Assembly (NCBI GenBank): GCA_032191485.1
Contig: JAVDOI010000011.1
Location: forward strand, 16,226,617-16,290,616
Length of the DNA: 64,000 nucleotides
Source: Leptoclinus maculatus
Lineage: Eukaryota > Chordata > Actinopteri > Perciformes > Stichaeidae
Direction: 5' to 3'
The notes below the pieces were generated by a model. The model was not told where the DNA came from and ran no database searches. It saw only the letters and a program-made list of their open reading frames with translations. Numbering within the stretch: the first letter of the stretch is position 1; each line of letters opens with the position of its first letter. Below are positions 47,701-56,428 of this stretch, one piece after another. The translations under genes were made by a program, and so were the position numbers.

Positions 47701-50700
47701 ATAGATGGCTCTTGATTTGGCCGATTCCTCTGACACAAGAAACAAACGAAAAGCAGACTCATCCGGCCATAAATTATGTTCGTGCAAATATGATTGTAGC
47801 TGAATTCACACCCAACGGCATGACGTTTGTGCAACTGAAGGTATTCGCAAACACGGGGGTTAGCCTCATGGTTAGTAGCCCGTTTAAAGGCTTTTTGGCA
47901 GAGCACAGCAGTGGGGCTGTTTTGGTCGGCTATCGAATTTCAAAGCATGAGCCAACTTCTCAAAATACAACATCTTGTATTCACCTTTGAAGTGCTTCCC
48001 TTGACATGGTCAGTCAGAGCCTCATACCCGCTCTTGTTTTTTGGTTGAACTTTACTGAAGTTTATCTGCAACTGCAGATATACTGGCCGTGTGTAACTCT
48101 GCACCGGCTAACTTTTATTCTTTCCACGGCTATTTGGGGGCCGAGAGTCTGTCCTTACATCACTCGCACAGCACAGCTGATGCAAGGCCATAAATATCCC
48201 TCTGAGAAATGGAAAACCAAACCTGCAAGTATGTGGTCCCAGTGAAGCGGCTGCAGTGGAACACCTAGCACTAAGTCACCTTAAAACGCCACTGCACTGA
48301 TCACAACACAAGACATTCACCTCCAACGAACGACACAAGAAATGTCCCCCGTGGGCGATCTATCAGTAAGTACTGAATTATTAATTCACCCCTCTAACAA
48401 GGCCTCTCTTCCCAGAGTACGTGTATGAGAAAGGGAGAGTGTTTAAAGAGTATACAAGTGATAAAGCAACAGATGGTCTACCACACACACACACACACAC
48501 AGACACACACAGAAACAGCAATAAAAGACTCGGTGACACATCCAGCTGTAGTGGTGGAGGGATGACTTGACATCATCTACAATTTCCTCCGAACATTTGA
48601 TTTTAGCGTTGTGGCATGTGTTTGTAGACAGAAACCAGATGGTGCTCAGGAGGCTTGGTTATGGTATCATAATGTTTATGGAATTGGGACCGATATCTAG
48701 AGAAACTCCTCAGAGGAGTTAGGGCTGCCTTAGATTCAGGCAGACACAATTGAAACGGCAATGAAACGGTGTTACGATGACATCTTGCCTCCCTAAAGTT
48801 TAGGACTCTCCTTTTGAAATAAGGATCTTGGGGCAGACATGTGGAGAGAGATGTAATTTGACTTAAGTATACCTTAGACTTCTCATGGTCTAGAGAAATT
48901 CAAGGGGGAAAAAAAAATGCCACATGAATTGTGTAGAAAAGGGTAAAGACAGAGTATGCCGTTTCTGGAGGCAGGATCAAACAAAAAGAATGAAAAAGAT
49001 GTTTCAGAAGTCCGTTTTCATTGGAAGAGATGCTCGTGTGTTGAGGGCCTACTGGACATTTTACCCAGAATACGAGTCGGCTGTCAGGCGCCAGTCCTTT
49101 AGCGTTCAGCGAGAATGATGACATCATCAGGGTTATCTGAGCTTGGGTTTGGAGGCTGCAAATTTATCAACAGAAATCCTGTGTTACAGCTGGAGAAGAA
49201 GGCGCCATCGAACTGCATTATGGGAAATGTATATCCAGTGTTTTTGGATCTTGACCCATACTAGGGACTAAAGTCGAGCTAGCTCGGCCTCCGCTACTTC
49301 ATATTTTACCATTTTTCGATCAGTCTCTCCCACGTCCAAAATTTATGGAAGTACAATGCTAAACTGCTCGACTATCCCTTTAAATACCAATAACATTACA
49401 TTTCCAACCCTAATAGAAATTTCAGTTCAGTTTTCTTCCCAGGCTGGAAGGCGGGTCTACTGCTATCAGTGTCTGATTGAAAGGGATACAATGATATGAT
49501 CATTGTACCAACAGAGAAAGACATTGCTTTCTCATATTTTGTCTTTGTCTTTTGTTTTTCCTTAATGGGATGGTGAAGGGTCAAGAGCAGCCTGTTCTGA
49601 TTTCACTGTTGAGACCGTTTTTTTTACATCTTCGAACGCAAGGCTAAGAAAACAAAAAGTGGGTTATTAATACTACAAGAGAGTCAAATAAAAGTTACGT
49701 ACATATTTTTTCAGATGATGAATGGGTGTATACATATTATGCTACGGTCAAACTGTTTTTTTTCCCCTTTCACCGTGACGTTCAACACTTTGTCTTGGCA
49801 TGGTCTCTTTCCCTCTGATCTCACTGGAAATGTATTCCAGCGAGATCAGAGGAGTCCATCATATGCACGAGAAAAGTGAGCGTGGAAGACATGTCGGACA
49901 CAGAAGGAGACAAGAGGATTGTCTGCTGGCAGCGACAGGGGGGGGATACGACAAAAATCCCAGGAATGCTGAGAAAGCATAGCTTTCCAGGCTCGCAGAC
50001 AGACGAGGAAGGAAACAAGTATTCATAGAGCACGGAAACCTATACACCAACTCACTCACACACAAAGGAGGTTACCGGTCCAGACCCAAGACTTTCCAAA
50101 TCAATGCATAGATGATAAAAATCTCCATTTACAGTACAACAAAAACAGGCTGAATGCTTAAACATGAAGCTATTGATGATGTGAGAATCTGCCACAGTAA
50201 GACCAAACTCAAAATACCTAAATGACCATGAGCTATAAATTAATCAGCTCTCAACAGCACTAACTGTCATCTAATCTTCACAAAAAGCACTTGAATGCAT
50301 TGATCCATCAGGAGTTATCACTTTTCCACAATCAAAGCGTATTTAATGAGCCTTTTGTCCCGTCACTCAACATCTTCTTCATTGTGTAATCTCTTTTAAC
50401 CGACTGTCTGGGTTGAGATTCGTATCGCATCGGCTACAGACCAGTAAAGAAAGACCACCCATTAAATTCTTCCAAGCCAAGTCAGCGACCTGACTTTTCT
50501 TCCCTGTTACTAAGGGATGCTGTATATCTTTGAGGTTTACGTCCCCTGGTTGGGCAGTTTTCATCCTCTGCGAGCGTGTGATTCACTGTCCAGCCTTTTA
50601 TGACAGACGCAAGGAGAGCCAACAGTTCCACAGATGTAAACAGAGAAAACCTGTAACATCTTTATAACTCCTGTACCCTGCAGCCTGCTGGAACAAGCCA

Positions 50701-51677
50701 AAGACGTGAGCCACTGACCAGTCGTTAAGGCTGCAATCTCAGCTGTACTGGTTTTTGTCTTGTTTTTCAGAAAGGGAGCCATTATCAATTTCACACACAC
50801 AAGCTGCTTAGACAAACCTTGGTCTAAAAGAAATGTTATGGAGACTGACCGTGAAAGACTTTGCAATACAAAAGATGTAAGCGATGCGTGTCAGCGAGGA
50901 TAAAAACAATCGGCGTGTGTAATGTACATGGATTGCAGAAAAACTGGCCTCCTGCACTGGCTGATTAGTCAAGATCATTCAACTACAGCCACGGACACAC
51001 CCGCTGTCATTCACCCGACAGTACGCCTCGCCAGTCTACACTGAAATGACTCCAAGTCAACTCCTATATCCCACCAGAAGTCCCTGTTATGTTTTGGGCA
51101 ATTCGTCAAAACTCTTGTTTGGTCTTTTATGGGTAGAAGAAAATGTTTCTTGTCATGGATCCAAGGGGAACATTGTGTTTCTGACTGCGATGCCTGCCAG
51201 AGAGCAGAGCAGATGCGAGACATGTTCTGACAAGGCTGGTGATAACTCACCACAGGATTACGTCAGCTCTACACACACCTCAATGCGATGCCAGTTGCGA
51301 CACACAGTCGACTCTTTAGGCCATACTTATCGAAAGCAAACATAAAATAGTGCATCATTTGTTCACAGCTTTTTTAATTTTAATGCTAGAATACAACTGT
51401 GACTTTCTGGCAGCGACAAAGAAACTGAAAGTGTTTGAAAGACTATGTGGAGTAACCTTGTGAGGCCTGACCCACATATAATTGCCTATTAACTCCTAAT
51501 CATCTCGAAAAATAGGAACCTGCAAATATTGAACATAATTGATGATTTAATCAGTCTAACATTTATATATCATCCCAGCCTCTAAGGTAGCAATGTAACA
51601 ACGTCCGTGGGGAATGAATGTCAGATCTGTGTGCGCAATAGCTGGGAGCAACGTTGGAATGATTTTGTGTGTGCGCA

Positions 51678-51756
<79 letters not shown>

Positions 51757-52363
51757 CTGCAAGTGCGAAGTCTGTGTGTTTGTCAGGCAAAGCAGCACTG
51801 CACATATAAGGGCTGGAAAGTGGTTGCTGCTCTCTTCAATAGCAACAGTAGTTCATCGAGTATTTAAAATGCATTCAGTGAGGCGGTGGTGACCTAACAT
51901 GGAGAGTGCAACCAACAACAACATGTCCATGACCAATTAATGCTGTTAATACAAAATATACTGCATGTTAACACCGACTGGATTTGGGTTGGTACATACA
52001 CCATTAAAGTGTGAGTGACGCCACAGTCTGCAGACAAAGTCCTTTACAAAAGACGACATGCATAAGCTCAGGTGGGGTTATTGTGTGGAGACCAACACGA
52101 CTCAACATGAACAAAAACTTGGGAACGGGCTTTTATATGGAAGCTTTGGAGGGACATAAATGACTTTACAGGATGATCCTCAGGTGTAAATCTTCAAGAA
52201 GAGTGCAAAGTCATCAATGTGCACAGATGCAGACACAAGCGGCCTCCAATAACCAACAGTTTCTTACCCTTGACACGGTGAGTGGCATGCTGAAGTCCTT
52301 GCCACCCTGCAGCCTGAAGCCCCAAGGCGCTGGGCCACTGAGGGTTACAGAATAAACGCTCAT
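25479..52363 (-). CDS. pdlim7: pdlim7 (Enigma), PDZ and LIM domain protein 7
   Basis: Core coding exons in transcript order: 52268-52363, 44998-45149, 39853-39880, 38744-38940, 34951-35105, 34488-34524, 29660-29712, 29166-29403, 28441-28621, 28113-28233, 25877-25992 and 25479-25565; 1461 nt, 486 residues. All introns are GT-AG and phases agree. The N-terminal PDZ domain (about 1-84, PWGF carboxylate loop) binds alpha-actinin or tropomyosin tails. A proline/serine linker follows, then three C-terminal LIM domains, each two zinc fingers, which bind kinases and receptors. Enigma proteins are actin-filament and Z-disc scaffolds. The LIM sequence ([31 protein letters not shown]) matches PDLIM7, not PDLIM5 or LDB3. 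Optional exons at 35720, 33365 and 31156 are listed separately. Confidence 0.93.
25877..25992 (-). CDS. pdlim7: pdlim7 exon: LIM2 end and LIM3 start
   Basis: Encodes [20 protein letters not shown] and then FLEALGYSWHDTCFVCA. The CxxC, H and CxxC zinc ligands of the first LIM3 finger are present. Donor gct|gtaagt, acceptor ctctccag. Confidence 0.95.
26246..26273. repeat. (CA)n microsatellite
   Basis: CA run in the pdlim7 LIM2-LIM3 intron (25993-28112). That intron also has a TA run (26906-26925) and no further exon. Another CA run lies at 28630-28651, next to the LIM1 exon. Confidence 0.9.
28113..28233 (-). CDS. pdlim7: pdlim7 exon: LIM2
   Basis: Encodes [20 protein letters not shown] then KTAIRNQAFYMEEGEPYCEK. 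It carries the histidine and cysteines joining the two LIM2 zinc fingers. Phase 0 in, phase 1 out (gaaag|gtaag). Confidence 0.95.
28441..28621 (-). CDS. pdlim7: pdlim7 exon: LIM1
   Basis: Encodes GRYLVALGRSWHPEEFTCSQ, FFEERGSVYCTKCHDNRYAP and CAKCKKKITG: most of LIM1 and the first CxxC of LIM2. Acceptor ttttccag, donor aggg|gtaag, phase 0. Confidence 0.95.
29166..29403 (-). CDS. pdlim7: pdlim7 exon: linker end and start of LIM1
   Basis: Encodes SKTAAAGSSGPSARPPWVTD, PNFADRFRPDKTSTVVTQH and the first LIM1 finger start TPVCGACNKIIR. It is alignable with human PDLIM7 along its whole length. Phase 1 in, phase 2 out. Confidence 0.93.
29660..29712 (-). CDS. pdlim7: pdlim7 exon: short linker
   Basis: 53 nt encode LEPTPSPAKAQAADKPD, a Pro/Ala linker. 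Acceptor ttcacag, donor gatg|gtgagt. Phases 2 and 1 fit both neighbours. Confidence 0.85.
29713..31155 (-). other. pdlim7 intron 29713-31155
   Basis: Holds a CA tract (29740-29768) and an A20 run near 30371. A pyrimidine-rich patch near 30930-31080 has no consistent open frame on either strand. No exon supported. Confidence 0.6.
31156..31428 (-). CDS. Candidate extra pdlim7 exon, 273 nt, unknown sequence
   Basis: The acceptor is unusually strong: gctaac branch-type motif, then about 30 nt of pyrimidine-rich sequence ending tttttgctcag|g. The donor is ccag|gtggga. The exon is open throughout, 91 codons, and enters and leaves in phase 2, so it fits exactly between exons 34488-34524 and 29660-29712. 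The product is lysine-rich and includes PKGKEKPPVCKVCDAGIVHL, with one CxxC pair and two more cysteines but no full LIM finger. A TAA lies 8 bases past the donor, so read-through would also give a LIM-less C-terminus. I do not recognise this peptide in any PDLIM protein; it could be lineage-specific or a chance open frame. Confidence 0.55.
31429..33364 (-). other. pdlim7 intron / possible 3'UTR of the LIM-less isoform
   Basis: AT-rich sequence without supportable exons. A GA/GAGT tract lies at 32873-32946. TTTAAT at 32387-32392 (ATTAAA on the - strand) could end the short transcript, giving a 3'UTR of about 1 kb. Confidence 0.5.
32873..32946. repeat. GA/GAGT microsatellite
   Basis: Imperfect purine tract of gaga and gagtga units in a pdlim7 intron. 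Confidence 0.9.
33365..33461 (-). CDS. pdlim7: Alternative terminal exon of pdlim7 (LIM-less, ZASP-short-like)
   Basis: The acceptor ttgctttcggtcag|g is followed by 31 codons and TGA (33365-33367). Joined to exon 34488-34524 (phase 2) it gives MQDPDDEIMKRSR then EKFLTEIQSPRYARLRDWHH and a C-terminal ALNIKS. From memory, short ZASP/Cypher (LDB3) isoforms end in a very similar peptide (FMQDPDEEALRRSRERF ... LRNWHHGLSAQILNVKS). The phase, the stop and this likeness argue for a real exon giving a PDZ-plus-linker protein of 253 residues without LIM domains. The LIM domains of the long form are clearly PDLIM7, so this is not ldb3. Confidence 0.8.
33690..34190. mobile_element. Old foldback (inverted-repeat) element
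   Basis: The left arm (33780-33870; agtctggaaac ... aaggtaacaaaatccacc) is matched in reverse by the right arm (34093-34172; ggtggtcagattgtgttacc ... gtttccagtctttatgctaa). An inner pair also matches (33980-34016 with 34049-34087). The sequence resembles a repeat frequent in percomorph genomes (tgctaagctaa, ctttgccaagagtta). The copy is diverged and carries no ORF. A G16 run (34195-34210) abuts its right end. Confidence 0.65.
34488..34524 (-). CDS. pdlim7: pdlim7 exon: 37-nt microexon
   Basis: Encodes QDPDDEIMKRS after a split methionine, matching FMQDPDEEHLKKSS of human PDLIM7. Acceptor ggatctctcag, donor ccag|gtaaaa. It can join 29660 (full length), 31156 or 33365 (alternatives). Confidence 0.9.
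34951..35105 (-). CDS. pdlim7: pdlim7 exon: conserved TEDW/SRSFRILAQ linker
   Basis: Encodes HGLRVENLHCFIPNDRSKER, LIQDTEDWQPRTGTTQSRSF and RILAQLTGTDF. The EDTEDW..R.GT.QSRSFRILA block is conserved in PDLIM7, PDLIM5 and LDB3. Acceptor gtgtgcag, donor ttca|gtaag. Confidence 0.93.
35106..38743 (-). other. pdlim7 intron 35106-38743 (apart from the 42-nt exon)
   Basis: AT-rich unique-looking sequence with a short TA tract near 35414 and an A13 run near 36405. A 144-codon + strand frame at 36156-36590 is lysine-rich and antisense to the intron; it is judged a chance ORF. No further exon. Confidence 0.6.
35720..35761 (-). CDS. pdlim7: Candidate 42-nt cassette exon of pdlim7
   Basis: It lies between acceptor ttggtctattctacag and donor tacaa|gtaagg. 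It encodes SEATYYGDVCQEYK with no stop. Its phase (2 in, 2 out) fits exactly between exons 38744-38940 and 34951-35105, and 42 nt keeps the frame, so it can be skipped. I do not know this peptide from mammalian PDLIM7. Confidence 0.65.
38744..38940 (-). CDS. pdlim7: pdlim7 exon: YSFAPS linker
   Basis: Encodes DSHAPASVQPKYSFAPSATI, NKMARPFTAGGGSANSGPAI and so on to QQPQNG. It corresponds to human RYTFAPSVSLNKTARPFGAP ... QQNG. Acceptor cctcatag, donor aatgg|gtaggt. Confidence 0.93.
39853..39880 (-). CDS. pdlim7: pdlim7 exon: 28-nt microexon
   Basis: 28 nt encode AFKAGGEQK after a split lysine. Acceptor ttttcacag, donor agaag|gtaaga. Its phases (2 in, 0 out) fit the PDZ exon and the YSFAPS exon. 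Confidence 0.85.
42364..42495. mobile_element. hAT/Charlie-like terminal fragment
   Basis: tgagtttgacacccctg (42364-42380) is the reverse of caggggtgtcaaactca, a terminal inverted repeat of many vertebrate hAT/Charlie elements. A second piece, gtgtgccgcggg ... gtgccgcggctcagaaaagg (about 42437-42489), resembles another old hAT-type repeat. Only one end of each was seen. Confidence 0.5.
43379..43475. mobile_element. LINE/L2-like 3'-tail fragment
   Basis: Starts with a TCCATCCATCCATT tail and continues ggagcagcaggttaagcaga ... gatgtccctctcaccagcaa, a common fish repeat tail. Family assignment is from memory. Confidence 0.45.
44998..45149 (-). CDS. pdlim7: pdlim7 exon: second half of PDZ
   Basis: Encodes [40 protein letters not shown] and ATDSLTLTLS. 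The GD..V.I and MTH.EAQNKI blocks are hallmarks of the Enigma-family PDZ. Acceptor ttttctccag, donor agcaa|gtaag. Confidence 0.95.
45150..52267 (-). other. pdlim7 intron 45150-52267
   Basis: 7.1 kb with no supportable exon. It includes a G22 run (47538-47559), a CA tract (48483-48509), a (GT)36 tract (51684-51755) and a one-ended TTAA-type repeat terminus at 49371-49383 (tatccctttaa). The Thr-His and Cys-Val frames across the GT tract are repeat artefacts. Confidence 0.6.
51684..51755. repeat. (GT)36 microsatellite
   Basis: Perfect GT run in the large pdlim7 intron. Confidence 0.95.
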
Positions 52364-52366
52364 AGC
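52268..52366 (-). CDS. pdlim7: pdlim7 first coding exon: start of PDZ
   Basis: ATG at 52361-52363 begins MSVYSVTLSGPAPWGFRLQG and GKDFSMPLTVSR, with the PWGF carboxylate-binding loop. The start aligns with those of PDLIM7, PDLIM5 and LDB3. Three 5'UTR bases (gct) precede ATG after the acceptor ttctccaag. The frame is open back to the acceptor, which allows the N-terminal extension discussed for the upstream exon. Confidence 0.94.
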
Positions 52367-53015
52367 CTTGGAGAAGAGAAAGGAGAAAAAAAATGTTTTA
52401 ATTAGTCAGAAAGCCCGGAATACGTCTTTTTCTGCTTCATCCAAGCAGCTTAGCTACTGGTTGTGTGCATTTGTTTCCAACACAAACATACATTCTTCTT
52501 CTTACAAGACGATAACACACCAGATGTGACACTGGGACACAATGTTCCTACATGAATCAACATGCAGACTAAAAGTGGATGCATCTCAGGTGGGCATTCA
52601 TATAGGAGGCCTACTCGGGATGTAAAATGTATACAACGATACAAATGACAACAGCATCAGCATCAAAAGTCTACTGGACAATAAAAACAGCAGCAGCGTT
52701 TAGCCCTCATTTTCCTTCTTTCAGAATACAGCCAGCTCATTGTATTCAACGAACAACTCAACCATTTAAAGTGAACCATCATGAAACATTGGCCCACAAA
52801 CATACAAACTTGTCCTGACATTTTTTTATATTTTACATGATTTGTCAAACCATGAAAACAGTGTGAACAATTGCCAGAAGTGATTACTGAAATAGAACAG
52901 TAAGTCACTAAATAACCTGGTAATTTTAGAACCCAAAGGCAACTTGGGCTATGTCACATTGCGAGAGTTACGGCTGTACCACTGACCTCTGTACCTGAAC
53001 CCCTAACACACTCTT

Positions 53016-53051
53016 GCTCCTCCTCCTCCTCCTCCTCCTCCTCCTCCTCCT
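53016..53051. repeat. (TCC)12 microsatellite
   Basis: Perfect CTCCTC run in the pdlim7 5' intron, about 70 bases from the 32-nt 5'UTR exon on its 3' side in transcript direction. Confidence 0.95.
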
Positions 53052-53122
53052 AAACCCCACCAGGTGTCATCGCTCTTTGTGACACACAGCTAGCTTCCCA
53101 AGATGCCACCATGTAAACCCAC

Positions 53123-53154
53123 CTTGTCCTCAAGGGCTGGCCGATAGCTCAAAC
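53123..53154 (-). other. pdlim7: Candidate 32-nt 5'UTR exon of pdlim7
   Basis: 32 nt lie between acceptor tttctcccag and donor acaag|gtgggt. It has no ATG and is not a multiple of three. If included after the upstream exon (54659), it places a TGA two codons after the join. Confidence 0.5.
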
Positions 53155-54658
53155 CTGGGAGAAAGTTTAAGAGTCAGTAAGCTAGGGCAAGCAGATTCTC
53201 TCCATTGGCAAACCCTACCCCCGCCGCCGTCTGTGACACAGGCAAGCACTAGCCTTTCCTCACTCCTCAGAGGCTATATAAGGAATGTAAAACTACACCA
53301 AACTATTTCAGCCCAACACCCACATGAGTCACAGAGAGAGTGAGGGAGGGGGGGGGGTAAGAGGAGGACGGAGAGAGGTAGCGTCAGCTACCCCTATATT
53401 CTGGCAAAAGCCTCAACATCAAAGTCAATGGATGTGTTTTTTAAAGTGTACTTGAGAAGCAGCAGACGGCCAACAATTGAAGCGAAGCTTGTGGAATTCA
53501 ACATTCCTTTACGGAGGGCATGAAGCACAGTGCAGCCAGACCTGCAATTATATTTCAACATCTTAAAGTTCTTAAAGCAACAGAGAAGCTCACGATAGTA
53601 AAAACTCAAATAGGACTCATAGAACAGAAAATAAATCTCACTATGGTTCTTATATATATACTATAACAATCAACCAGCCAGGCACCCAAATACACAAAAC
53701 CTGCAAATTAAATACATATACTTTTGAGAGTTTTAATATTTATCCATTCATTGTGTTTAAATTATTGTGCAAGACTGTCAATGTACTTTCTAGCTTGCAT
53801 AAATAGTCTTAATAATCAAAAACTTGGATTAGTTTACAGTCATTTTTCTTATATTATACCTCCAACAGAGAAGCCTAAAAGACAAGAAAATCAATTATAA
53901 GATAGACGGCTTGGAACAATAAATGGAAATAGCAGCAACAGGTGATGGATGTTAGATTTAACTGTGCTAACAGCACACAGCAAATTGATTATTTCGTTGT
54001 TTTGAGCAGAACATAATAAGACAGTAAGTGATATAACGCCATGAAACTGGATGAATTTAAGTTAATTAAACATCATGCTCTATATTAAGCCAGTGGAGAA
54101 ATCAACAGCCTGAGCCCATAAACATGCTAGTAATGCCTGTGGTGCTCATTCAAGGGACGGTGTCCCTGCTTATGGTATTGCTATTTATAATCGATGGTGT
54201 CACTGTAATATTTCTATAGAAACTTGTACTTTTAATGTAAAGTGCTGTATAGGCTACTGCCCTCAAACACACGAACTTAGACGCTTATTTCTCACCGGCG
54301 ACGCAATTGTGAGCTCATATAGTTTACTTTAAAATGAATTCAGTGTGTCCAAGATACTCTTTTGCGACGGTTAATTACAGACTGAAGATCACAGTGCAGA
54401 CCTTGAAATAAACCTTTTACATTCACGACAGGAGTCAAGTTGGCAGGACGGAAACACAAAAACTGTCTCTAACAAAGTAGTTTGCACCGCTACAGACCGA
54501 CGGTGGTTCAGAGCAGATAGACGAAACCATAAACTGGGAGCAACACAGCTCCATACAAAAACTTAAGACCGGGGAAAAAAAGTTGCTTTTAAAAAGTAAC
54601 TTCACACACACACGCGAAGGAATGCATTCAAATGTTTGGAGAAATTCATTAAGCTCAC

Positions 54659-54740
54659 CTCGTTGTTTTCGCCAAACATCACGTCTACCGGGTTAACAAA
54701 AAAAGTCAATCGGTAAGAAGGCTAACTTTCGGATTTCCTT
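54659..54740 (-). other. pdlim7: Probable first exon of pdlim7 (5'UTR; 5' limit unknown)
   Basis: The exon ends in a consensus donor, cgag|gtgagc. It contains an ATG (54677-54679) followed by FGENNE up to the exact exon end. The upper boundary is a guess; no TATA box was recognised. Confidence 0.5.
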
Positions 54741-55389
54741 AAAGCAGACGTCAGGAAGCCACCGTGGATCCCTTGGTGAGCAGCAGGATCATTCCCTCAC
54801 ATTCTTTTTAGTAGGACTCGCCTGAAACGTCAGAAGTCACATGGGCCGCTGCTTCATTTCATACCCGGGCTGTAAACCAGAAGAGGCCGTGCCTTCAGAC
54901 ATCTCGGCTGGGAAAACCAACGCTAATCCATGTCAGTCACAATTACTTTTAATGCCACTTTTAATAAATAAATAAAGTCAACAATACATCATTGCTCAAT
55001 ATAATCAAACAAATGTGAAATTGTTCAACAATAACTGGGCTCTTTAACAGAAAATCCTCAGTTCTGCCAGCCACAGGTGTGTGCAACCAACTACTGATCA
55101 GACAAAATGTTATAAATGTTTAGCTCCTAGGGTACATAAAACAACAAAACATGTTCCTATCTGATTTACCTACTTTGGTCTTCTATTTTTATCTGACAGC
55201 TATAGTTACTGTTACTTATTTTACATACATACATACATACATTATAATAAGCTTTAAAAAATAGGATGCATAATAAATATTACAAATATTTGTATTAGCT
55301 CCATCTCAACTTGACCAGCCTCGTTGCACAAATGCTGGGTACCACTTTCTGAAAAGGCATACTTTAAAAGTTTAAGTTATAACTATATT

Positions 55390-55495
55390 ACTCTATAGCC
55401 TGGCGACCTGTTCCGGGCTGGAGTCGATCCTAGCTGATTATTGGGCGAAGGCAGGGTACACCCTGGACAGGTCACCATGATTGGATGGATTGATA
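55390..55495. mobile_element. LINE/L2-like 3'-tail fragment
   Basis: ggcgaaggcagggtacaccc tggacaggtc with a tail of gattggatggattga matches a repeat 3' end widespread in fish (from memory). Only about 105 bases remain. Confidence 0.5.
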
Positions 55496-55910
55496 ATAGT
55501 ATTCTAATATCAAATAAATCATTTGGAATAAGCATAGGCAATTGATAAGAACAACTTTAAGATAGCTAAGTTGTAAAAAGAAATTAAATTGGCTGGTGCT
55601 TCTGGTAATTATGTAGATTTGTCTTAGTGCTTATTTGACTGTTATTGCTACTTTTATTTAGGTAATGGATTTGTGTTCTTCAATACTTCTTAGATAGTTT
55701 ATATGTATGATATTTTAACAAGTACTGTTTTTTTATATTTTATTATTTATTGTCAAAAAATGTCTGTTAAGCTGCATTTTGCGCATGAATGTGCTCTATA
55801 ATGCCTATTGTTATTATTGGTATAAGTAAAACATCACTTTGAGCTGAGATGATACAGTAGTGATGCTTTTGATCAAATGAATCTCAGGCAGACTGCAGAC
55901 ATGCAGCAGA

Positions 55911-55926
55911 TGGCCAGCAGAGGGAG
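55911..55926 (+). promoter_or_regulatory. CTCF-like motif between divergent promoters
   Basis: TGGCCAGCAGAGGGAG matches the CTCF core (CCASYAGRKGGC) except for the last position. It lies about 320 bases upstream of the cltb start codon. Confidence 0.4.
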
Positions 55927-56244
55927 ACAAATCGCGTTAAAAAGGAGCCGGCGGTCCCCTCGGGGTGCTGCCCTGCTCCATCATCACAGTGAACAAGTGA
56001 AGAAATCATGAATCATCAGTGCGGGCCTGAAGTCGAAGCTTAGATTGTTTATTGCAGACGATTTATTTGTTCGCCCTGTTGCTTGCAGTAGTCTAACGTG
56101 ACTTTAAATAGCTGGTATTCTAGTAAAATATTTAGTTTGTCTTGGCATTGCAAAGCCTGGTGGCCTAATTTTGGGGGTTTTGACGTTAGCTAGCTAGCTA
56201 AACCTACCCAAGCTCAGTTAAACTTGTAAACACTTTTGTGAAAG

Positions 56245-56428
56245 ATGGCTGACAACGGCGCACACCCGACTGAAGAGGACCCAGCCGCAGCTTTCCTGGC
56301 TCAAACGGAGAGCGAGATAGCGGGGATAGAGAACGACGGCGAAGGGTTCGGCGGCGAAGGGTTCGGGGCGCTGGAAGGAGCGGACGACGAGCAGACGTCT
56401 CCGCCGGAGCCGACACCGTCCAACTACG
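56245..56428 (+). CDS. cltb: cltb exon 1
   Basis: Encodes MADNGAHPTEEDPAAAFLAQ, TESEIAGIENDGEGFGG and on to PTPSNY. The only donor keeping the frame is g|gcaagt at 56429: a GC donor otherwise identical to the U1 consensus. It completes a GAC codon with exon 2 (Y-D-GFED). Confidence 0.88.

Larger units (their letters stand above)
54741..56244. other. Intergenic region between the divergent pdlim7 and cltb promoters
   Basis: About 1.5 kb, head to head, holding the cltb 5'UTR at its right end. It contains an ACAT tract (55225-55242), an L2-like fragment (55390-55495), a CTCF-like site (55911-55926) and a GC-rich patch (55945-55980). No ORF was supported. Confidence 0.55.

Noticed and set aside
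51556..51867. Thr-His and Val-Cys ORFs
   Set aside because: They arise from the (GT)36 microsatellite.
25479..52363. Assignment as ldb3 or pdlim5 rather than pdlim7
   Set aside because: The short terminal exon resembles LDB3, but all three LIM domains and the linker match PDLIM7, and the neighbours fit 5q35.
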